A stretch of 64,000 bases of DNA from Tubiluchus corallicola (GCA_030141605.1 JAQGDQ010000202.1:1-64000); one strand, 5' to 3'. Shown: positions 23,508 to 33,494, numbered from the stretch's first letter. Notes: generated from the sequence alone by a model not told the origin. Made by a program: numbers and translations.

Positions 23508-23868
23508 CAGGGCCTATTCCAGGGGGGGGAGTGGGGATACTTCCCCAAGGCCTCACCCTCCAGGGGGGCCTCGCGCCAAGGTAACATTTTTTTGCTTTAT
23601 GCGAACATACTGCCTCCTCTCTTCCTCTTGCCGCACGCGCGCCGTTTGCCAGTTGAATAAAGCAGTTTTTCTTTCAATTGTTCTTTCCTTTAACAACTGT
23701 ATAGATCCATATTTTCTCTTCGAAAATGCTTTTCCGGCGTTCTAGCAGTTCATAAAATTTTCTGGGTGCCAACCATGGTAGCACCCGATCCCCGGCGCTT
23801 CGCCCCCCCCCGATGGGGCCTCACACGCCCCACTTCCCCGGGCCTCGCCTAGGCTGAAATAGGCCCTG
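23508..23868. mobile_element. hAT-type MITE, 361 bp
   Basis: The ends are CAGGGCCTATTCCAG and CTGAAATAGGCCCTG. Exact 8-bp target duplications gatggatt lie at 23500-23507 and 23869-23876. The paralogous site in copy 1 (around 19140) has one gatggatt and no insert, which confirms insertion after the duplication. The interior holds GC-rich runs and the same 'tgcgaacatactgcctcct' block as the 205-bp copy at 10246. No coding. Confidence 0.95.
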
Positions 23869-23929
23869 GATGGATTATGACCTTTTCGGAGCCCTAGGCT
23901 AATGAAGCTCAGAAGAAGCCACCATCTAA

Positions 23930-24567
23930 TTCTCTACATCCATCTTGAATATGCTCGCAGACCACAGTGACATATGGAATGAAGGAGATATGGCAGCCAT
24001 GGCAATGTGTGGATCGAATCAGAAAAAACAAAATACCATCCCGGGTCCTAGTGATATTAGTAGAATGAATGTGAATGATAACGATGAAAAAAAGATAAGG
24101 ATAATAGTAAAGATTTAGAAACCATGGCAGATGGTTGCAACGAGGAGGAGATGAAAACAGTGCCTCCTAGTACTCCCGACAGGATGAAGAAAGAGGGGAA
24201 AGTGTTTGCAGACTACGGTGATATATGGAACGAAGGAGATATGGTAGCCATGGCAATCAAGTACGGAACAAATCAGAAAAAACAAGATACCATCCCGGGA
24301 CCTAGTGACATTAACAGAATGAATGTGAACGATGATGATGAAAAAAAAGATAAGGATAATAATAAAGATTTAGAAACCATGGCAGACGTTTGCAACGAGG
24401 AGGAGATGAAAACATTGACTCGTAGTACTCCCCACAGGATGAAGAAAGAGGGGAAAGTGTTCGCAGACTACAGCGACATATGGAACGAAGGAGATATGGC
24501 AGCCATGGCAATGTGTGGATCGAATCAGAAAAAACAAGATACATGTGAATTTAAGCACCCGCGATGA
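23930..24567 (+). repeat. Coding-like tandem repeat, about 255-bp (85-codon) unit
   Basis: Successive units start 'accatggcaga..tttgcaacgaggag' at 24121 and 24376, a 255-bp spacing, with a partial earlier unit from about 23930. Because 255 is a multiple of three, the frame is kept from unit to unit. The units are more alike at the protein level than random drift of non-coding DNA would suggest, though this was judged by eye. Confidence 0.75.
24124..24567 (+). CDS. Open frame across two repeat units (147 aa), unknown protein
   Basis: Starts MADGCNEEEMKT and contains two units, each with STP.RMKKEGKVFADY, a (G/S)DIWNEGDM motif and GSNQKKQDT or equivalent. The units are separated by a very acidic/basic linker (NDDDEKKDKDNNKD). 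It ends where the R1 repeat starts (CEFKHPR then stop). No domain is recognised and no signal or membrane segment is visible. A partial upstream unit is out of frame. Expression is unproven. Confidence 0.25.
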   Translation: MADGCNEEEMKTVPPSTPDRMKKEGKVFADYGDIWNEGDMVAMAIKYGTNQKKQDTIPGPSDINRMNVNDDDEKKDKDNNKDLETMADVCNEEEMKTLTRSTPHRMKKEGKVFADYSDIWNEGDMAAMAMCGSNQKKQDTCEFKHPR

Positions 24568-24740
24568 CCGTTATAGACACAGCCATTTTGACTATAAGTA
24601 ATTTGAAACAAGTTTACATAACACTGAGTAAAGTTTGAAAAAATAATCAGAGCATTCATATCACACACGTCATGACCTAAATAAGATTTTAAATTACTAT
24701 GTCTTTTCAATAAGATAAAAATGATATGATGTGAATAATA
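24540..24740 (+). repeat. R1 repeat inside large repeat copy 2
   Basis: Near-identical to 19845-20040: 'gaatttaagcacccgcgatgaccg' core and 'tttgaaaaaataatcagagcattc'. Confidence 0.75.
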
Positions 24741-24793
24741 AATAAAAATGTGAATGATAACAATGAAAAAAAAGATAAGGATAATAATAAAGA

Positions 24794-25627
24794 CTAGCAA
24801 AGGCCCCGCAAAAGATTTTGCATAAAAAACCACGTATAATCAATAACACGCGAACATCCTACACAGTCCTCATGTATAACGCAAAGCCCGTAACATCCTG
24901 CCTACTTACCTAACGCAAAACCTGTACTCGTGCCTACTGTATGTTTAACTAACCCAAAGCAGCTTTTACTGAATTAAAGCTATAAGCAGAGTAGAGTACA
25001 ATGCATGACGTCACAACAATGCCTTTGCGTCAGCAATTTTCTAAGCGAAAATTGCCGAAAATAGAACTCCTAATTAACTCGTCGATACTGCTCTCGGTGG
25101 ACCTGCCCTAACATATAGCCCACATCATCGTGTAGCCCCGTTCTTCCTCTTTCTAAAGAGCCCCATATCTCCTTCCTAGAGTCCCACCGGGCGACGCTAG
25201 AACGTTTTTCCCGCAGGCTGTTTGGTCCAAATTTCGAAAAAATCGCTAGCTGGGTCCGGGAAAACGCCCGTTGCGGGACGCCGTGGCCCTCTCGCGAATT
25301 CTAAATAGGCCTATGACACCCACCGCTGAACGGGCTATCTATCCATACCCAGCATCACCCTCGACCCGTTCCCGTTCTCTACATCTCAGCCGTATAACTT
25401 TTGCAAAAAACGGCCGAAAAATGGCCATTTTTGGAGGTTTTTCGCCCGCCGTTCCTCCCGGTGGGCCCGATTCGAAAAATAAACCCCCAATGAGACGACA
25501 CTAGATCGAGACCTTTCGTTTGATATATAGATCGCCGCAAATGGTGCCCTCGTCGAAGCTGTAGCCTCGAATCTTATATATATATATATATATATATATA
25601 CCAAGAATATTAATATAAGAGTATAGA
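24794..25627 (-). mobile_element. Complete non-autonomous Helitron, 834 bp
   Basis: On the minus strand it begins TCTATACTCTTATATTAA and ends with a hairpin GCAAAATCTTTTGC followed by GGGGCCTTTGCTAG. It sits exactly between A and T of a host 'aaaga|tttag' site. The uninterrupted site 'aataataaagatttagaaacc' occurs elsewhere in the tandem units (for example 19664-19682). TC start, CTAG end, 3' hairpin and A^T insertion without duplication are the Helitron rules. It is non-coding and contains a (TA)n tract and a TGACGTCA. Confidence 0.92.
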
Positions 25628-26239
25628 TTTAGAAACTATGGCAGACGTTTGCAACGACGAGGAGTTGTCGCCTCCCGGACACCAATTTTCAATGTGAAAT
25701 TGAGACAAAATGGGAATTCGTTTGAATTTCTTCTAATAGATGGCGCTGACGCAAATTTCACGCGCGCGCCGTAGATTCGCCACACCGCCACATTTGAAAT
25801 GCGTTTGTGACAAATTATTTACACTTTGTGTGAAATTTTTACCATTCTTTCGAGAGAGAAACATGAGAACTTGACAGCAAACGGTAAGCAAATTTATTTC
25901 CGACACGCAATAGCCGCGAACAGTATGAGCGCTTCGGTACAGTAGCCCAATAATATTTTTTATCATTAAAGTTTGTCGCCGAGTTAAATTATTCTGACTG
26001 TTAATACGTTAACAAAACGGCTCAGTTAGCACTCGAGGGTCGTTCAGCAGTGTGTTATAATAGTGAAAAAGTGAAATAATAGAGCAAAAACAATGCAAAC
26101 ATTGAAGTCATGTTGAGCTAGCCTAGTAGTACCAGAGAGTCAGTTTGGGAGATAGAAATTGATGAGCCACTAACATAACTCGTGTGCACTTGTGTGAAGG
26201 TGTTGTAATTATGTATACTAAATACTATATTTTTTATAG

Positions 26240-26990
26240 CACGTACTGTGCGTGTTGTGCTAGATGACATAGCACAACGTGGTCAACTACAACATGTACC
26301 ACCCCTGGTTGAGCCAGTTGTCGTGAGTAAGCCAAGCACGAGTCAGCTAAGGCCAGCTGGTCCTCAGGTTAGTTCTATTTTTTTTGTAATCTTGCTAATT
26401 TTTAGAAACTGTAATTTTTAGAAACTGCACTTTAGAAACTGACTATAGTATGACTATGTTGAATATAGTGTTTATATAATTTTAACACTGGTTTTATTTC
26501 TCTATAGAGTCTCTTGCCTTCAGCTTTGAAAGAAGCCATACCAAAGAGGGAACAGGCCTGGATCTCTAAAGCTGTTTTCATCATTGGACCTGGTGGTAAA
26601 TGGCAGTTGAAGCCGAACATCCAGATGTGGGTTCATCCACCACAACCTCTAATGATTCATAATCAGCCACCAGCATCCACGGCTCTGTTTTTTGCAAGAC
26701 CATTATTTCTTTGGTTACCATTTCGTTTCTGGAAGGTGAGACTGCAGTGTGTAAAACCTGACTGCGTAGGACAAATGGCTCTTTGTGGATACTAAAAGAC
26801 AGTTCGCCAAGTAGTCGATGTGGATGGCACGTTTCTTCTGGCTACTGACTATCTGGAATGTAGAGTGTGCCATACCAAAGTTGCAGCATGGTGCCCAGGA
26901 ATACTACAGCAAATCGCTGTAGGCCATCGTCCGCAGTTTCCTGCACTACTAACATATCTGTTGCCACGTGTGCAGAAGGTGCTGGATTGA
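26240..26990 (+). pseudogene. DUF6729-like gene, two exons, broken
   Basis: A first exon (26240-26367, acceptor ttttttatag, donor GTTAGT) reads RTVRVVLDDIAQRGQLQHVP and continues to SQLRPAGPQ. It splices in frame to 26508, SLLPSALKEAIPKREQAWIS. Then follow the typical landmarks of the family: PPQP, FF.(R)PLFLWLPFRFWKVRLQC with C..(D)C, VRQVVDVDGTFLLATDYLEC, C..C, and GHRPQFPALLTY. A TAA at 26793 and a TGA at 26988 interrupt it, and family similarity ends at PALLTY. The family (recalled as DUF6729) occurs in many multi-copy animal genes. The function is unknown to me. Confidence 0.6.
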
Positions 26991-27382
26991 CGGAGATGGC
27001 TGCTGGACTGATGAGATGTCACAGCGAGGCGAACCAAGATCCGCCACATCTGATGTACGTAGACAGGGATTGCTGTTCATCGACAGGAACAAGGAGTAAG
27101 ACACATGCCGTGTCTCACTTGTGGAAGAACCTGATTGTTTTTTTGTATTTGTATTGTATTGTTTTATATTTTGTATTATTTTTTGCTGTGCACAGTTTTT
27201 TGCGGTTTTTTTAATATTTTTTTCTGCCCCCACCAAACCAACTACCAAACACTACTAACTATAGCTCATTTTCATTCCCTTCCCATCAATGCAGTTTTTA
27301 TTTTTTTTCTGCCATGCTGTGAACTGTATAACTTGTATATCTGTATTTTTTTCTGCACTGTATTCTTTAAATTATATGCTTA

Positions 27383-28490
27383 GTGCAGTTTTTTGCTTAA
27401 ACATGTAAATCTGTATTTTTTCTGCACCGTATTTTGACTGTAATGTTTCTGTAATTTGTGGTTTTCATTTATATTGTGATTGTGGTTTCATTCTAACCAG
27501 AAGTACAGTTTTTTGCTTAAACATGTAAATCTGTATTTTTTCTGCACCGTATTTTGACTGTAATGTTTCTGTAATTTGTGGTTTTCATTTATATTGTGAT
27601 TGTGGTTTCATTCTAACCAGAAGTAGTTTTTTGTATAAACATGTAAATCTGTATTTTTTCTGCACCGTATTTTGACTGTAATGTTTCTGTAATTTGTGGT
27701 TTTCATTTATATTGTGATTGTGGTTTCATTCTAACCAGAAGTACAGTTTTTTGCTTAAACATGTAAATCTGTATTTTTTCTGCACCGTATTTTGACTGTA
27801 ATGTTTCTGTAATTTGTGGTTTTCATTTATATTGTGATTGTGGTTTCATTTTAACCAGAAGTGCAGTTTTTTTGCTTAAACATGTATATCTGTATTTTTT
27901 CTGCACTGTATTTTGACTGTAATGTTTCTGTAATTTGTGGTTTTCATTTATATTGTGATTGTGGTTTCATTCTAACCAGAAGTACAGTTTTTTTGCTTAA
28001 ACATGTAAATCTGTATTTTTTCTGCACCGTATTTTGACTGTAATGTTTCTGTAATTTGTGGTTTTCATTTATATTGTGATTGTGGTTTCATTCTAACCAG
28101 AAGTAGTTTTTTGCTTAAACATGTAAATCTGTATTTTTTCTGCACCGTATTTTGACTGTAATGTTTCTGTAATTTGTGGTTTTCATTTATATTGTGATTG
28201 TGGTTTCATTCTAACCAGAAGTACAGTTTTTTTGCTTAAACATGTAAATCTGTATTTTTTCTGCACTGTATTTTGACTCTGTAATGTTTCTGTAATTTGT
28301 GGTTTTCATTTATATTGTGATTGTGGTTTCATTCTAACCAGAAGTACAGTTTTTTTGCTTAAACATGTAAATCTGTATTTTTTCTGCACTGTATTTTGAC
28401 TGTATAATGTTTCTGTAATTTGTGGTTTTCATTTATATTGTGATTGTGGTTTCATTCTAACCAGAAGTACAGTTTTTTGCTTAAACATGT
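27383..28490 (+). repeat. 120-bp tandem array, about nine units
   Basis: Units start at 'ttttttgcttaaacatgtaaatctg' and include 'ctgcaccgtattttgactgt' and 'ggtttcattctaaccagaag'. The first spacing is exactly 120 bp (27390 to 27510). Others are 117-123 because of changes in the T run and a CTGT insertion. The array starts a few hundred bp after the DUF6729 relic. Confidence 0.95.
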
Positions 28491-28494
28491 AGTA

Positions 28495-28970
28495 TAAATG
28501 TAGTTTTTAAAACTGTCTATCTTGTTCTATCAGATAATAAAATAGAATAGTAAAATAAAATAACAATAAAATGGAAAATAAAATAAAATCAGTAGTATAG
28601 TTATAAAAATGTTTAAAACCTTAAAAATAAAACCTTATAACCTTATAATGTTGTTTTCTTGTCTATGTTAGAATTGATTTTGCTGAATAAATAAATTATA
28701 CACAGTATATAAAGTGCCAAATAGCACCAGAAACTTGTGAAAAGTAGTTTATGCACGTTCAATTATGCATTCAAAAAAATTACAGACATTAACTGAATTA
28801 AAACATTACATTCTGATTATGTTGAATGAGTTGCAAGGCACAAACTGTTAAAAATGAATTACAAGGTGAATTAGTGTGAGAATTACCACATAAACAGGTA
28901 TTCAATGCATCTACTAAACGTACGAAAAGCTATACTATTGCTTATGCTCAATAAATTATCTTGGTCTGCT
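28495..28970. other. AT-rich spacer, nothing recognised
   Basis: A-rich simple sequence around 28540-28610 (aaataaaat type) and otherwise unremarkable sequence. Confidence 0.4.
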
Positions 28971-29124
28971 GACACGCCCGTGCTGTAACGAGGGGCCCCG
29001 GGTTCACACACCGCTGCGGCGAAACTTTTTCACCTCGCACAAAAGTAGCGCGATTTTTTTATCAACGTGTGTACGGGACGAAGGAAGGTCCGAGCATGAA
29101 GTTCCACCGATTTCGGCTCGAATC

Positions 29125-29250
29125 CGCGCGAAAAAAGTGACCTCGGCGGGACGCGAACCCGCAACCCTTTGCGTGCGACAGAGAAGATTGGGCGGGTGCC
29201 TTGTCGCTACTTGGCGTTCAGTCTTCTCTGACACTATTGGAAAGCTAAAC
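29125..29250 (-). other. tRNA-like T arm with Pol III terminator, possible SINE or tRNA relic
   Basis: The minus strand carries GGTTGCGGGTTCGCGTCCCGCC, a good B box and T stem-loop, then GAGGTCAC and TTTTTT. The expected acceptor and D arms are not clear upstream. Flanking 'acagagaagattg' and 'cagtcttctctg' are inverted repeats that would pair across it. Confidence 0.3.
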
Positions 29251-29327
29251 ATGCAACAAGCTACAAGCGTACTTAGCTACAGTCATATTACCATTGCAGA
29301 CAAAGCTTTCTATTAGGCTGGTACACT

Positions 29328-29648
29328 ATGCAAGAACACTGGACTAGAGAACACGGCTTTTATCTTTTTAAACAAATATATCTGGATTTCGTGGTGGCTG
29401 TTGAAGAAACTTCACTAGATGCGCTTGATCACACGGATTTCCAACAAATAGACATTCCGTATGAGATTCAATTACCTGAAAAGCGTGTGAAACGCGACAC
29501 GAAGGAGTGGGGTTTAGCTGTATCAATGAACCGGAAAGTAGAACAGAATTCGCCACAAGATGAAAGGTACAGATTCGTAGACCATTGGTCGCTGTCGTTA
29601 CGGGTGCTCATTGCAGATACTGACAGACAAAGCAGCAAACAAGGATGA
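29328..29648 (+). CDS. Unrecognised open frame (106 aa)
   Basis: The frame MQEHWTREHGFYLFKQIYLD to QSSKQG has mixed, soluble-protein-like composition without low complexity. Several codons around 29460-29520 encode basic residues (LPEKRVKRDTKEW). No domain is recognised, no splice partner was found, and it may be a fragment of an old gene or mobile element. Confidence 0.15.
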   Translation: MQEHWTREHGFYLFKQIYLDFVVAVEETSLDALDHTDFQQIDIPYEIQLPEKRVKRDTKEWGLAVSMNRKVEQNSPQDERYRFVDHWSLSLRVLIADTDRQSSKQG

Positions 29649-30008
29649 CTGGAACAAATTTCTCGTTCAGAGGTTTTAAAATGAGTCATTGTTTCTTTTT
29701 AGCTTCTTATTGTAGGATTGTTCTCATTCTTGATCATTACAAAAACTTTTTGTAATTGTGTGTATGATTTTGACGTGCGGAAGACTTATTACAGTACAGC
29801 TCCCACTACTCTTTCATATTAATATTGCACTTATTAAAAAGTCTTCAGCTTTCTGTCCAAAGCAGGGCACAACGAAATTAATAACAAGGTGACGGGCACG
29901 TGTACATAGCATAATATATATATATATATATATATACAGCTAGACACACACTTCAGGAGACTAGCTAGCATGTGTGTTGAAAAGTTACAGATTTGAAATT
30001 ACCACCCT

Positions 30009-30774
30009 TCTTTATATATATAAGATTCGAGGCTACAGCCCGAACGAGGGCACCATTTGCGGCGATCTATATATCAAACGAAAGGTCTCGATCTAGTGTC
30101 GTCTCATTGGGGGTTCATTTTTCGAATCGGGCCCACCGGGAGGAACGGGGGGCGAAAAACCTCCAAAAATGGCCCTTTTTCGGCCGTTTTTTGCAAAAGT
30201 TATACAGCTGAGATGTAGAGAACGGGAACGGGCCGAGGGGGGTGCTGGGTGTGGATAGATAGCCCGTTCAGCGATGGGTGTCATAGGCCTATTTAGAATT
30301 CGCGAGAGGGCCACGGGGTCCCGCAACGGGCGTTTTCCCGGACCCAACTCGCGATTTTTTCGAAATTTTGACCAAACAGCCTTCGGAAAAAACGTTCTAG
30401 CGGCGCCTGGTGGGACTCTCGGAAGGAGATATATTGCTCATCAGAAAGAGCAAGAACGGGGCTACACGATGATGTGGGCTATATTTTAGGGCAGGTCCAC
30501 TGAGAGGAGTACCGACGAGTTAATTAGGAGTTCTATTTTCGGCAATTTTCGCTTAGAAAACTGCTGACGCGAAGGCATTGTAGTGACGTCATCCATTGTA
30601 CTTTGTCTATAAGCTTATAGCTTTAATTCAGTAAAAGCTGCTTTGCGTTAGATAAACAAACAGTAAGCATGATGTTACGGGCTTTGTGTTATACATGAGG
30701 ACTAGGTAGGATGTTTGCGTATTATTGATTATACGTGGTTTTTTACGCAAAATCTTTTGCGAGGCCTTTGCTAT
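30009..30774 (+). mobile_element. Non-autonomous Helitron with altered ends
   Basis: Shares the whole interior (tttatatatataagattcgagg, ggcgatctatatatcaaacg, the CRE at about 30583, cgtggttttttacg) with the copies at 31798 and 32621. The 3' hairpin CGCAAAATCTTTTGCG is intact but the terminus is CTAT, not CTAG. The 5' TCTCTTATATTA motif is missing. It is probably immobile. Confidence 0.75.
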
Positions 30775-30889
30775 TTATTATATTATAGCACATAGTTTCA
30801 ACTTTGTGAAAAATGTTTGGAATGGTTTTGTTGTAATGCTGTGCTGTTGGTGCTTGTGCTATAGGTGTCGTCATTGTTGCCACCATGAT

Positions 30890-31765
30890 CATCATCATCA
30901 TCAACATCATGATCACCACGTGAGGTGGTGGATTTGATGTGGTGTGGTGGTGGTGTGCTTTGTGTGTTGTGCTATGGATGGTGTGGTGGGGTGATAGGGT
31001 GTGCGGGGTGTGGTGTGGGTAGTGTGGTATGGAGTGGGTGGCGTGGTGTGTGGGTGTTGTGGTGCAGTGTGGTGTTATGGTGTGGTGTGATGTGGTGGAG
31101 CATTATGGTGTGGGTGGTGTGGTGTGGTGCAGTGGTATGGTGTGGTGTGATGTGGTAGAATCGTATGGTGTGGGTGGTGTGGTGTGTGTGTGGGTGGTGC
31201 GGTGTGCTGCAGTGGTATGGTGTGATGTGGTGGAGTGGTATGGTGTGGTGTTATGGTGTGGGTGGTGTGGTGTGTGGGTGGTGGAGTGGTATTGTGTGGT
31301 GCAGTCTGGTGGAGTGGTATGGTGTGGTGTGGTGTGTGGGTGGTGCAGTGTGGTGGAGTCGTATGGTGTGGTGTGCTGCAGTGGTATGGTGTGGTGTGAT
31401 GTGGAGGAGTGGTGTTATGGTGTGGTGTGGTGCTGTGCGGTGTGATGTGGTGGAGTATTATGGTGTGGGTGGTGTGGTGTGTGGGTGGTGCAGTGGTATT
31501 GTGTGGTGCAGTCTGGTGGAGTGGTATGGTGTGGTGTGGTGCAGTGTGGTGTGATGTGGTGGAGTATTATGGTGTGGTGTGGTGCAGTGTGGTGTGATGT
31601 GGTGGAGTGGTATGGTGTGGGTGGTGTGGTGTGTAGGTGGTATGGTGTGGTGCGGTGTGGTGGTATTGTGTGGTGCAGTGTGGTGCGATGAGGTGGAGTG
31701 GTATGGTGTGGTGCAGTGTGGTGTGATGAGGTGGAGTGGTGTGGTGTGGGTTGTGTGTTGATTTG
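30890..31765 (+). repeat. GT-rich minisatellite
   Basis: Irregular tandem units are built from tggtgtggtg, gtggagtggtatggtg and tgatgtggtgga, with larger repeats of about 100-200 bp. Strand asymmetry is strong (almost no C on the plus strand). It starts after a cat-rich stretch (30885-30920) and ends just before a Helitron-like 3' end at 31768-31797. Long frames here are by-products. Confidence 0.93.
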
Positions 31766-31767
31766 TG

Positions 31768-31797
31768 CACAAAATTCTTTTTGTGGGGTTTGGCTAG
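31768..31797 (+). mobile_element. Degraded Helitron 3' end
   Basis: GCACAAAATTCTTTTTGTG with GGGTTTGGCTAG resembles the hairpin and CTAG terminus of the neighbouring copies, with extra bases in the stem. The next base starts the TCTC end of the following Helitron, so it is the end of an upstream element in the array. Confidence 0.5.
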
Positions 31798-32620
31798 TCT
31801 CTTATATTAATATTCTTGGTATCTTAATATATATATATATATAAGATTCGAGGCTACAGCCCGGACGAGGGCACCATTTGCGGCGATCTATACATCAAAC
31901 GAAAGGTCTCGATATAGTGTCGTGCCATTGATGGTTTATTTTTCGAATTGGGCCCACCGGGAGGAACGGGGGGGCGAAAAACCCCCCAAAATGGCCCTTT
32001 TTCGGGCGTTTTTTGCAAAAAATTGCAAAAGTTATACGGCTGAGATGTAGAGAACGGGAACGGGCCGAGGGGGGTGCTGGGTATGGATAGATAGCCCGTT
32101 CAGCGGTGGGTGTAGTAGGCATATTTAGAATTCCCGAGAGGGCCACGGCGTCCCGCAACGGGCGTTTTCCCGGACCCAACTCGCGATTTTTTCGAAATTT
32201 TGACCAAACAGCCTGCGGGAAAAACGTTCTAGCGGCGCCCGGTGGGACTCTCGGGAGGAGATTTATAGCTCTTTACAAAGAGGAAGGACAGGGCTACACG
32301 ATGATGTGGGTTATATTTTAGGGCAGGTCCACCGAGAGGAGTACCGACGAGTTAATTAGCTGTTCTATTTTCGGCGATTTTTGCTTAGAAAACTGTTGTG
32401 ACGAATTCCATTGTGCTGACGTCATCCATTGTACTCTGCTGTAATCTTATAACTTTAATTCAGCAAAAAGCTGCCTGCTACGGGTTTGCGTTAGATAAAC
32501 AGACATACAGTAGACAGGATGTTACGGGCTTTGTGTTGTAAATGAGGACTGTGTAGGATGTTCGCGTGTTATTGATTATACGTGGTTTTTTACGCAAAAT
32601 CTTTTGCGGGGCTTTGCTAG
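31798..32620 (+). mobile_element. Non-autonomous Helitron, tandem copy B (823 bp)
   Basis: Begins TCTCTTATATTAATATTC. Ends with hairpin CGCAAAATCTTTTGCG at 32593-32608 and CTAG at 32617-32620, twelve bases beyond the hairpin. Interior blocks match the other copies. It contains a TGACGTCA near 32418. There is no Rep/helicase coding. Confidence 0.9.
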
Positions 32621-33455
32621 TCTCTTATATTAATATTCTTGGTATCTTAATATATATATAAGATTCGAGGCTACAGCTTCGACGAGGGCACCATTTGCGG
32701 CGATCTATATATCAAACGAAAGGTCTCGATCTAGTGTGGTGCCATTGATGGTTTATTTTTCGAATCGGGCCCACCGGGAGGAACGGGGGGGCGAAAAACT
32801 TCCCAAAATGGCCGTTTTTCGGCCGTTTTTTGCAAAAAATTGCAAAAGTTATACGGCTGAGATGTAGAGAACGGGAACGGGCCGAGGGGGGTGCTGGGTA
32901 TGGATAGATAGCGCGTTCAGCGGTAGGTGTAGTAGGCATATTTAGAATTCCCGAGAGGGCCACAGCGTCCCGCAACGGGCGTTTTCCTGGACCCAACTCG
33001 CGATTTTTTCGAAATTTTGACCAAACAGCCTGCGGGAAAAACGTTCTAGCGGCGCCCAGTGGGACTCTCGGGAGGAGATTTATAGCTCTTTACAAAGAGG
33101 AAGGACAGGGCTACACGATGATGTGGGTTATATTTTAGGGCAGGTCCACCGAGAGGAGTACCGACGAGTTAATTAGCTGTTCTATTTTCGGCGATTTTCG
33201 CTTAGAAAACTGTTGTGACGAATTCCATTGTGCTGACGTCATCCATTGTACTCTGCTGGCTTAATTCAGCAAAAAGCTGCTTTGCGTTAGTTAAGCATAC
33301 AGTAGGCACGAGTAAACGCTGCTACAGCCTACTGCGTTAGGTAAGTAGGCAGGATGTTACGGGCTTTGTGTTATAAATGAGGACTTGGTAGGACGTTTGC
33401 GTATTATTAATTACACGTGTATTTATACGCAAAATCTTTTGCGGGGATTTGCTAG
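32621..33455 (+). mobile_element. Non-autonomous Helitron, tandem copy C (835 bp)
   Basis: Starts at the base after copy B's CTAG with the same TCTCTTATATTAATATTC. Ends with the hairpin and 'ggggatttgCTAG', followed by T as expected for the A^T target. It differs from copy B by scattered substitutions and by an extra 'gcatacagtaggcacgag' type segment near 33300. Confidence 0.9.
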
Positions 33456-33494
33456 TATACAATTAATTTTTTGTAAGAAACATCTTGAGACAAT

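Larger units (their letters stand above)
21300..26155 (+). repeat. Large direct repeat, copy 2 (with two later insertions)
   Basis: Collinear with 16750-20765 at high identity. For example, 22105-23500 matches 17757-19130 with an offset of 4348 to 4360. Copy 2 contains a hAT MITE (23508-23868) and a Helitron (24794-25627) absent from copy 1. It also has a DUF6729-like fragment near its start (21477-21674) flanked by a local duplication of the 'ttgttgttgcaggtga' block (21360-21445 and 21670-21760). Confidence 0.85.

Noticed and set aside
30925-31772. Cys/Trp/Val-rich and His/Thr-rich frames up to 138 aa
   Set aside because: Overlapping frames on both strands of the GT-rich minisatellite; composition follows the repeat.
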